Source: an uncultured Clostridia bacterium | GTDB lineage: Bacteria; Bacillota; Clostridia; Christensenellales; Borkfalkiaceae | DNA length: 64,000 bases | Reading direction: 5' to 3' | Assembly: GCA_947625555.1 (NCBI GenBank) | Contig: CANQOT010000009.1 | Span: forward strand, 1-64,000 | Shown here: piece after piece, positions 58,498 to 64,000 of the stretch | Position numbering within the stretch: position 1 is the first letter of the stretch | How the letters are laid out: the number at the start of each line of letters is the position of its first letter | Translations under genes and position numbers: made by a program | The notes under the pieces: generated by a model | Databases searched by the model: none | The model's input: only the letters and a program-made list of their open reading frames with translations | Told to the model about the DNA's origin: nothing

Positions 58498-59268
58498 ATG
58501 TTTCTTCGCCGTCTGAAAAGGGAATGGAAAGAATTTCGCATTTTGCTCAAAAACATTCCCGCACTCGTCACCGTCCTCTTCGTCATGTCCGTCTTTTCGA
58601 TGAACCTCCTCGCCAACAAGAGCATCCAAACGCCTTGGTGGCTGGGGCTCGACTGCGGCATCATCGTCTCGTGGTTCGCCTTCTTTACGATGGATATCGT
58701 GACGAAGCGCTTCGGCCCCAAGGCCGCGACCGAGCTCACCGTGCTCGCCATCGCCGTCAACCTCTTCTTCTGCCTTCTCCTCTTTTTGGGGAGCCTCATT
58801 CCCGGCATGTGGGGCGAGAGCTTCGTCGAAGGGAGCGAAAACGTTCTCAATCACGCCCTCGACCGCACCTTCGGGGGGACGTGGTACGTCGTCCTCGGCA
58901 GCACCGTCGCCTGCCTCGCCTCTTCCGTCGTCAACAATTTCTCCAACTTCGGCATCGGGAAACTTTTCAAGAAGAACCCCGACGGCTTGCCGGCCTACAT
59001 TTTGCGCACCTATGTCTCGACGGCCATCGGGCAGTTCGTCGATAACTTCACCTTCGCCCTCCTCGTGAGCCACTTCTTCTTCGGCTGGTCGTGGCTCAAA
59101 TGCGTTACCTGCGCGCTGACGGGCATGGTCGCGGAGCTTTTGTGCGAGCTCATCTTCCTCTACCCCGGGTACGCCATCACGCGGCGGTGGAAAAAGGAAG
59201 GCGTGGGCGATGAATATCTCAAATTCAGGGAGGAAGGACATGAAAGTCTTGATCACGGGCACGAGTAA
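58498..59268 (+). CDS. Queuosine-precursor transporter (YhhQ/VUT family)
   Basis: A 256-aa membrane protein with about six helices. FTMDIVTKRFGPKAA (about 60-75) and ILRTYVSTAIGQFVDNFTFA (about 165-185) correspond to the conserved D-x3-E/K-x-[FY]-G and R-x3-ST-x6-D-x3-F patterns of the YhhQ/VUT family, which import preQ0/preQ1 or queuine. The preQ1 riboswitch upstream independently supports this substrate. The start at 58498 is chosen for GGAG nine bases upstream over two earlier in-frame starts. Overlaps the next gene by 29 bp. Confidence 0.85.
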   Translation: MFLRRLKREWKEFRILLKNIPALVTVLFVMSVFSMNLLANKSIQTPWWLGLDCGIIVSWFAFFTMDIVTKRFGPKAATELTVLAIAVNLFFCLLLFLGSLIPGMWGESFVEGSENVLNHALDRTFGGTWYVVLGSTVACLASSVVNNFSNFGIGKLFKKNPDGLPAYILRTYVSTAIGQFVDNFTFALLVSHFFFGWSWLKCVTCALTGMVAELLCELIFLYPGYAITRRWKKEGVGDEYLKFREEGHESLDHGHE

Positions 59269-59887
59269 GGGCATCGGGAAGGCCATTGCGGAGAAGTTCC
59301 TTTTTTGCGGACATGAGGTCGTAGGTTTGGACATGGTACCCCCGTCCATCGTCTCGCCGCACTATTTTCACGTGCAGACGGACGTCTTTTCGGGCGAGCT
59401 TCCCGCGGTGGACGGCGTGGAGATCCTCGTCAACAATGCGGGCGTGCAAAACTCCGGGCGGGACATCGACGTCAACCTCAAAGGCGCGATGCGCGTCACC
59501 GAAAAGTACGCCTTCCAAAGCAAGATCAAGAGCGTCCTCTTCATCGCCTCGTCGAGTGCGCGCACGGGGGCGGAGTTCCCCGAATACGCCGCGAGCAAGG
59601 GCGGGCTCGTCGCCTACATGAAGAACGTCGCCCTGCGTATTTCCGCCTTCGGCGCGACGGCAAACAGCCTCTCCCCCGGCGGCGTGAGAACGAGCCTCAA
59701 CGACCATGTGATGCAGGACGAACGGTTGTGGGCGCAAGTCATGGCCGAGACCCTTCTCCCCAAATGGGCAGAGCCCGAAGAGATCGCCGAGTGGGCCTAC
59801 TTCGTGACCGTCGTCAACCGCTCGATGACCGCGCAGGATATTCTCATCGACAACGGAGAAGCTGCAAAATCCAACTTCATTTGGTAA
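59240..59887 (+). CDS. Short-chain dehydrogenase/reductase
   Basis: A 215-aa Rossmann-fold oxidoreductase. Cofactor motif is TGTSKGIGKAIA, NNAG follows, catalytic Ser is in IASSSA and the Tyr-x3-Lys in EYAASKGG. Smaller than typical (about 250 aa) because the loop after the NNAG motif is short. GGGAGGAAGG before the ATG and overlap with the transporter gene suggest translational coupling and riboswitch control. Substrate unknown; a link to the queuosine pathway is only contextual. Confidence 0.88.
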   Translation: MKVLITGTSKGIGKAIAEKFLFCGHEVVGLDMVPPSIVSPHYFHVQTDVFSGELPAVDGVEILVNNAGVQNSGRDIDVNLKGAMRVTEKYAFQSKIKSVLFIASSSARTGAEFPEYAASKGGLVAYMKNVALRISAFGATANSLSPGGVRTSLNDHVMQDERLWAQVMAETLLPKWAEPEEIAEWAYFVTVVNRSMTAQDILIDNGEAAKSNFIW

Positions 59888-59933
59888 AATTCTTTCTTGT
59901 AGAAAAATATTGGTATGAATGGCTGAAATTGAA

Positions 59934-59963
59934 GGGGCAACGCAACGGTTGCCCCCTATTTTT
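59934..59963 (+). terminator. Intrinsic terminator
   Basis: Stem ggggcaac/gttgcccc with a 6-nt loop and T-rich tail. Confidence 0.82.
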
Positions 59964-60007
59964 GTATTTGTTTCTTTTCCCCGCACATACTGACGGCGGA
60001 GGCAGAT

Positions 60008-60442
60008 ATGATCGAACACGATACCATAGAACTTTTACGCGAATGCGACGCGGGCATCCAAATGGGGATTTCCGCCATCGACGAAGTGAAGGACCACGCA
60101 CAGAGTGCCGATTTTGCGGCCATGCTCGACGATTACCAGCGCCAGTATGCCCTCTTGCAGAACGAGATCCAAGGGATCCTGCATTCCTACAACGACGAGG
60201 GCAAGGAGCCCAATCCCCTCGCAAAGGGCATGGCGTGGCTCAAAACCAACGTCATGATGGCGGTGAAGGAGACGGACGAGGAGATCGCCGACCTCCTCAC
60301 GGACGGCTGCGACATGGGCATCAAATCTTTGAATAAGTATTTGAACGACTACGCCGCCGCAGACGAGCGGGCAAAGGATATCACCCGTCGCCTCATCGAA
60401 TTGCAGGACCGCCAGCTGCAAGAATTGAGCAGGTATTTGTAA
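60008..60442 (+). CDS. Helical ferritin-like-style protein (DUF2383-type)
   Basis: A 144-aa soluble protein predicted as a four-helix bundle (IELLRECDAGIQMGISAIDE; FAAMLDDYQRQYALLQNEI; EEIADLLTDGCDMGIKSLNK; RLIELQDRQLQELSRYL). Length and helix layout resemble DUF2383/YciE-like proteins; the usual di-iron ligand set is not obvious. GGAGG before the ATG. Single gene. Function unknown; assignment is tentative. Confidence 0.65.
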   Translation: MIEHDTIELLRECDAGIQMGISAIDEVKDHAQSADFAAMLDDYQRQYALLQNEIQGILHSYNDEGKEPNPLAKGMAWLKTNVMMAVKETDEEIADLLTDGCDMGIKSLNKYLNDYAAADERAKDITRRLIELQDRQLQELSRYL

Positions 60443-60486
60443 GAAATCGGCCCGCCTTATGATAAAGCGGAATGGCAATCAGAATC

Positions 60487-60539
60487 CCCCACCTCAGTCA
60501 CGTAGAACGTGACAGCTCCTCCCCAAGGAGGAGCTTTTT
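60487..60539 (+). repeat. Family C intergenic repeat (second copy)
   Basis: ccccacctcagtcacg, tagaacgtga in place of the GC palindrome, then the agctcctcc/ggaggagct hairpin and T-run. Same element as 45674-45726; a variant of the first half is at about 12765. Confidence 0.75.
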
Positions 60540-60588
60540 GCTGTGGTGCTACTTCGACACAGTATCGCGCAGCAGATATGCGATTCGC

Positions 60589-61455
60589 CTATTCTTCCGA
60601 CCCGCCCTCTTCATCGAAGTAATGCTTTACCCCCGCCTTATCCTTATAGGCGATGACGGCGGAAAGGTTCACGTTCTCCACGCTCTTGAAGATGTTTTTT
60701 TCCACCTGAGGGTCCTCCTTTTTTAAGGTGCGGATGAGCTCTTTCACGCGTTGCCGCTTGGAATCCTTCTCCCCCTCCGCCGCATCCGCGGTGAATTTGC
60801 AGGCGCACCGCAAAAAATTGAGACCGTATGCGTTTTTCCATGCAATGACGTCCTTTTCGCGCACCAGATACATGGGTCTTATGAGCTGCATTCCCTCAAA
60901 GTTTGCGCTGTCAAGTTTCGGCAACATCGTCTGCACCTGCCCCGCGTAGAGGAGACCCATGAGGATGGTCTCGATGACGTCGTCGAAGTGGTGGCCGAGG
61001 GCGATCTTGTTGCAACCGTGCTTTTTCGCCATGTTGTAGAGGTGCCCCCGCCGCATGCGCGCGCAGAGGTAGCAGGGCGACTTTTCGATATGGACGACGC
61101 TCTCGAAGATGTCCGTCTCAAAAATTGTGACGGGAATGCCGAGAAGTGCGGCGTTTTGCTCGATGAGGGCGCGGTTTTCGGGGGCATAGCCGGGATCCAT
61201 CACGAGAAATTTGAGTTCGAAGGGAAATTTGTTGTGCCGTTTAAGCTCCTGAAAAAGCTTGGCCATGAGGAAGCTGTCCTTCCCGCCCGAGATGCACACC
61301 GCGATCGAATCGTTGGGCTCGACCAAGTTGTAGGTGGCGACGGCCTTTGCGAACGGCTTGAAGAGCCGCCGCGAAAAGGTGGTGCGAATGCCCTCTTCGA
61401 CCTCTTCCATGATACCCATGTCCGCGTTCATGGGGCTTTTTTTGTTCTCATTCAT
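60589..61455 (-). CDS. ttcA: TtcA-family tRNA 2-thiocytidine synthetase
   Basis: ATP-dependent sulfur insertion into tRNA C32, 288 aa. The PP-loop is CISGGKDSFLMA, followed by the cluster/sulfur motif PCYLCARMRRG and the further cysteines in LRCACKFTAD. The family is present; the exact modified base is inferred. Overlaps tcdA by 8 bp and has GGGAGG upstream. Organised with another tRNA-modification gene. Confidence 0.88.
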   Translation of the reverse strand: MNENKKSPMNADMGIMEEVEEGIRTTFSRRLFKPFAKAVATYNLVEPNDSIAVCISGGKDSFLMAKLFQELKRHNKFPFELKFLVMDPGYAPENRALIEQNAALLGIPVTIFETDIFESVVHIEKSPCYLCARMRRGHLYNMAKKHGCNKIALGHHFDDVIETILMGLLYAGQVQTMLPKLDSANFEGMQLIRPMYLVREKDVIAWKNAYGLNFLRCACKFTADAAEGEKDSKRQRVKELIRTLKKEDPQVEKNIFKSVENVNLSAVIAYKDKAGVKHYFDEEGGSEE

Positions 61456-62173
61456 CTCGTCTTTGCTCCCTCCCGATGAGGTCCTTTACGACCTCGCCCG
61501 CGAGAATGAGCCCCGCGACGGAGGGCACAAACGAGATGCTCCCCGGGGTCTCGCGCTTTCCGCTCTCCTCCTCGGAGGGAAGGGGGCGGATGGGCTCCTC
61601 CTTGGAATAGACGACTTTCAAGTGCTTGACGCCCAGCTTTTTGAGCTCGCGCCGCATCGTGCGGGCGAGCGGGCAGACGGACGTCGAAAAAATGTCTGCG
61701 ACCTCGAACATGGTGGGGTCCAATTTGTTCCCCGCCCCCATGCAACTGATGGCGGGCGTCCCCGCCGCCTCCGCGTTTTGGGCGATGGCGAGCTTGCCCG
61801 CGACTGTGTCGATCGCGTCGACGATATAGTCATAATTATGAAAGTCGAAGGCCCCTGCCGTTTCGGGCAAATAGAAGGTCTTGAAGGTGCGGACAAGGCA
61901 GGCGGGAGCGATCTCCGCAACGCGCTCGGCGGCGACGTCCACCTTGAACCTTCCCACCGTCTTTACGGTCGCGAGGATCTGACGGTTGATGTTGGTGAGC
62001 GCCACCCTGTCGTGGTCGATAAGGTCGAGCGCGCCCACGCCCGCACGGGCGAGCGCTTCCACGCAATACCCGCCCACGCCGCCGAGGCCGAATACGGCGA
62101 CGCGGCAGCCGTGCAATTTTTCCACCCCCTCCTGCCCAATCAGGAGTTCTTCTCTCGAAAAAGCGTTTTCCAT
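61448..62173 (-). CDS. tcdA: tRNA threonylcarbamoyladenosine dehydratase TcdA
   Basis: E1-like ATP-dependent enzyme of 241 aa that cyclises t6A to ct6A at tRNA position 37. The ATP-binding motif is FGLGGVGGYCVEALARAG, with DHDRVALTNINRQ, the conserved cysteine in STSVCPLAR, and CMGAGNK. The ATG at 62173 is within 2-3 bases of the predicted transcript start; a GTG two codons earlier is possible but lies before it. Overlaps ttcA. Confidence 0.92.
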   Translation of the reverse strand: MENAFSREELLIGQEGVEKLHGCRVAVFGLGGVGGYCVEALARAGVGALDLIDHDRVALTNINRQILATVKTVGRFKVDVAAERVAEIAPACLVRTFKTFYLPETAGAFDFHNYDYIVDAIDTVAGKLAIAQNAEAAGTPAISCMGAGNKLDPTMFEVADIFSTSVCPLARTMRRELKKLGVKHLKVVYSKEEPIRPLPSEEESGKRETPGSISFVPSVAGLILAGEVVKDLIGREQRRDE

Positions 62174-62181
62174 GTGCACCT

Positions 62182-62210
62182 ATTATAAATTTTCCCCTGC
62201 GAAATGTCAA
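62182..62210 (-). promoter_or_regulatory. Consensus promoter with start at the tcdA ATG (leaderless)
   Basis: On the minus strand: TTGACA (62205-62210), 17-bp spacer, TATAAT (62182-62187). The predicted +1 at about 62175 is two bases from the ATG at 62173. The -35 overlaps the mutT stop codon. Confidence 0.8.
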
Positions 62211-62602
62211 CCTTCTTGGCCGCCCCGTTTGAGCCGTTCGAGAATGACCTCGTCGGCGGGACAGAAGGCGAAGGCGTCGATCTCGGAGGGCGCGATCCAG
62301 CGCATGTCGTTGTGTTCCAAAAGTTGCGGCTCGCCCTCTTCGATCGCGGCGGAAAAGAGGGTGAGGTGCACTTCAAGGTCGGGGTAGGTATGCGTGACCT
62401 CGCAATAGATCTCGCCGACCTTCAACCCGATGCCGAGTTCCTCGCGGCATTCGCGCCGAAGGGCCGCCTCCTTGCTCTCGCCCGCCTCGACCTTTCCGCC
62501 GACGAACTCCCATAAGAGCCCCCGCGCCTTATTTTGCGGCCTTTGGCAAATGAGGAACTTCCCCTCCCGCCAAATGAGCGCCGCCACCACTTCCACGGCC
62601 AT
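62207..62602 (-). CDS. mutT: MutT-like Nudix hydrolase
   Basis: A 131-aa pyrophosphohydrolase. The Nudix box GGKVEAGESKEAALRRECRE followed by ELGI fits the GX5EX7REUXEEXGU pattern exactly. Length and the N-terminal VVAALIWREGKFLICQRP match 8-oxo-dGTP/CTP diphosphatases of the MutT group. GGGAGG precedes the ATG, with its own promoter; the tcdA promoter lies at its end. Confidence 0.92.
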   Translation of the reverse strand: MAVEVVAALIWREGKFLICQRPQNKARGLLWEFVGGKVEAGESKEAALRRECREELGIGLKVGEIYCEVTHTYPDLEVHLTLFSAAIEEGEPQLLEHNDMRWIAPSEIDAFAFCPADEVILERLKRGGQEG

Positions 62603-62632
62603 ATCCCTGTTCCCTCCCGATGATATGAAAAC

Positions 62633-62661
62633 ATTATATCACACTGCCGTCCAAAATTCAA
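62633..62661 (-). promoter_or_regulatory. Promoter of mutT
   Basis: On the minus strand: TTGAAT (62656-62661), 17-bp spacer, TATAAT (62633-62638). Confidence 0.75.
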
Positions 62662-62762
62662 GAAAAGACGCGGGGATTTGCCCATGCGCATACAAAAGGG
62701 CACATGGCGGCTGCCATGCTTTCAACCGTTAGTTGAAAAAGGGGATTTTCGGTTGAAAGTTC

Positions 62763-62790
62763 TTGACACAGGCAGGGAAAACGCTATAAT
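62763..62790 (+). promoter_or_regulatory. Promoter of the 62821 lipoprotein
   Basis: TTGACA (62763-62768), 16-bp spacer, TATAAT (62785-62790). Confidence 0.8.
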
Positions 62791-62820
62791 GAAATGTAAA
62801 AATAATAAGGAGAAAATGAT

Positions 62821-64000
62821 ATGAAAAGCAAATTTGCAAAATTCGGCGCCCTGCTCATGGGCGGCCTTTTGGCGCTCTCCCTCTGCGCCTGCGGCGGGGG
62901 CGGGGACGAAAAGCCCGACCACCAAGATCCGCCCGTCAGCGGAGAGGAAGACGGCAAACAAGATCCGCCCGTATCGGGCGACACCACGCCTACTTCCTCG
63001 GACGTTGCGACAGCCATCCAAAAGACGTTGGGCGCCGCCGTGCAGAACTACGACTTCACGTTAAATCTCGCGGGGAGCGTCACCGTGGGCGCCTTCACGA
63101 CCCCCGACGCGAATGCGAACTACGTCTGCAATTACCGCTACAACGCCGAGACGGACGACCTGCAATTTAAGCGCGTGACGAGCGGCGCGCTCCTCTACGA
63201 TTCCACCGAATATATCTATTCCTCGGGCGATTCGCGCGTCACCGTCAAAATGGACGATAAGGGCACTGTCAAGAAGGCGGCAGTGGAATATGCGGACGAG
63301 GAGCTCCACCTCATCAACCTCCCCTTCGTCACCCTCGTCAAGTCCCTTTCGGCAAAGGAGATCGGCTCCATCAAGAAAACGACGGGCGGCTACAAGGCGA
63401 CTTTGTCCCTCTCCTCCGAGAACAAGGCGCTTAACGCCCTGTGCTCCTTCCTCGGCAAGATGGATACGAGCATCAATTTGAAGGGCGTGGAATTCTCCAA
63501 TCCCGCAACGGGTCTCGGCTTTGAATTCGCTCTCTCGGGCGAGACGCTTTCGAGCTTCACGCTGACGGCAGACGTCTCCGTTCCCATCGGCCCCGCGACG
63601 ACCGACCTCTCCCTTACATATACCCAGAAGACGAACAGCTCCGCCGTCAAACTCCCCGATGTCTCGGGCATCATCTTGGGCCAAGACGCCATCGCAACCG
63701 AGCTCGCCACCGTCAACTCTGCCCTCGCGGCCGTCAAGGAGATGGACGTCTACTCCCTCGATGTCGAAGCAGTCAACGAAATGGACCCCGGCTGGAATGT
63801 CAAGGCGATCAAGGATAGCTACCTCTCCCGCCTCTACAAGCACACCGACGAGGAGGGCTTCACCCATTTCAACAACTCCTTCGTGTTCAAGACGCACCAT
63901 GAGGAGGATGGCAAGGAGACATACAAATATACGATCGGCAACGTCACCGAGGACGGAAAGGTCTACCTCGTAGACAGAAAGGGGCTCAACACCACCTCGC
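62821..64000 (+). CDS. Lipoprotein, 3' end beyond the window
   Basis: The first 393 codons are visible with no stop; the gene runs off the right edge. Signal peptide MKSKFAKFGALLMGGLLAL with lipobox SLCAC, then a glycine run and a short linker with two QDPPVSG repeats. The mature part is rich in Thr/Ser and looks beta-stranded, with a DVATAIQKTLGAAVQNYDFT segment. AAGGAG before the ATG. Comparable in style to the lipoprotein at 19988, which may be a paralogue. Function unknown. Confidence 0.8.
   Translation, partial: MKSKFAKFGALLMGGLLALSLCACGGGGDEKPDHQDPPVSGEEDGKQDPPVSGDTTPTSSDVATAIQKTLGAAVQNYDFTLNLAGSVTVGAFTTPDANANYVCNYRYNAETDDLQFKRVTSGALLYDSTEYIYSSGDSRVTVKMDDKGTVKKAAVEYADEELHLINLPFVTLVKSLSAKEIGSIKKTTGGYKATLSLSSENKALNALCSFLGKMDTSINLKGVEFSNPATGLGFEFALSGETLSSFTLTADVSVPIGPATTDLSLTYTQKTNSSAVKLPDVSGIILGQDAIATELATVNSALAAVKEMDVYSLDVEAVNEMDPGWNVKAIKDSYLSRLYKHTDEEGFTHFNNSFVFKTHHEEDGKETYKYTIGNVTEDGKVYLVDRKGLNTTS

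Overview
The window looks like a chromosomal piece of an anaerobic, spore-forming-lineage Clostridia (Firmicutes). The evidence is a Spo0A homologue with an intact DNA-binding domain, pyruvate:ferredoxin oxidoreductase, an EcfA1-EcfA2-EcfT transporter module, an archaeal-type prolyl-tRNA synthetase, many short lipoproteins, and consensus TTGACA-17-TATAAT promoters. GC content is moderately high with strong GC3 bias, which leaves very long spurious frames open opposite the real genes. A gut lineage such as Christensenellales is plausible, but that is inference.

Layout. 1-4535: a compact type II CRISPR locus, consisting of a short array with its leader promoter, a catalytically complete 1342-aa Cas9, and a divergent tracrRNA with promoter and terminator; no adaptation genes lie between cas9 and the array. 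4760-5700: tRNA-Ser and a nest of tRNA-derived repeats. 5757-6506: Spo0A with a degenerate receiver. 6754-8959: two predicted PD-(D/E)XK nuclease-fold proteins and a small partner, a possible defence module, followed by a metallo-beta-lactamase-fold protein and a lipoprotein. 12824-17850: an ABC-F ATPase and a three-domain YhhN-like / Fe-alcohol dehydrogenase / class-3-like aldehyde dehydrogenase fusion. 17978-24820: an XRE/zinc-ribbon/membrane protein, a DUF368 transporter, a lipoprotein and a heterodimeric ABC exporter. 24874-30268: asnS, proS, transketolase. 30336-31125: a small divergent gene pair with a double-HTH regulator between repeated terminators. 31182-35474: ecfA1-ecfA2-ecfT-truA-membrane protein operon. 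35747-39286: nifJ (PFOR). 39404-45148: a large M60-type cell-surface metallopeptidase and a flavodoxin/ferredoxin protein. 45299-46640: tRNA-Ala(CGC), tRNA-Ala(GGC) and tRNA-Val(CAC), each with its own promoter and trailed by repeats. 46684-54799: phosphoglucomutase, two membrane proteins and a 1501-aa lipoprotein. 54998-62602: CDF transporter, rarA, membrane protein, preQ1-riboswitch-controlled transporter, SDR enzyme, ferritin-like protein, ttcA, tcdA, mutT. 62821-64000: a lipoprotein cut by the window end.

The most unusual observations: (1) two families of short repeats that sit next to tRNA genes and are bounded by exact copies of the T-arm and acceptor end of the local tRNA. Family A is inserted each time between T-loop positions 57 and 58, and its flanks covary with the host tRNA. 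(2) A single polypeptide joining a lysoplasmalogenase-like membrane domain to both an alcohol and an aldehyde dehydrogenase, suggesting coupled release and disposal of fatty aldehydes from plasmalogens. (3) Spo0A lacking the phospho-acceptor aspartate. (4) Several promoters placed so that transcription should begin at the start codon (leaderless mRNAs).
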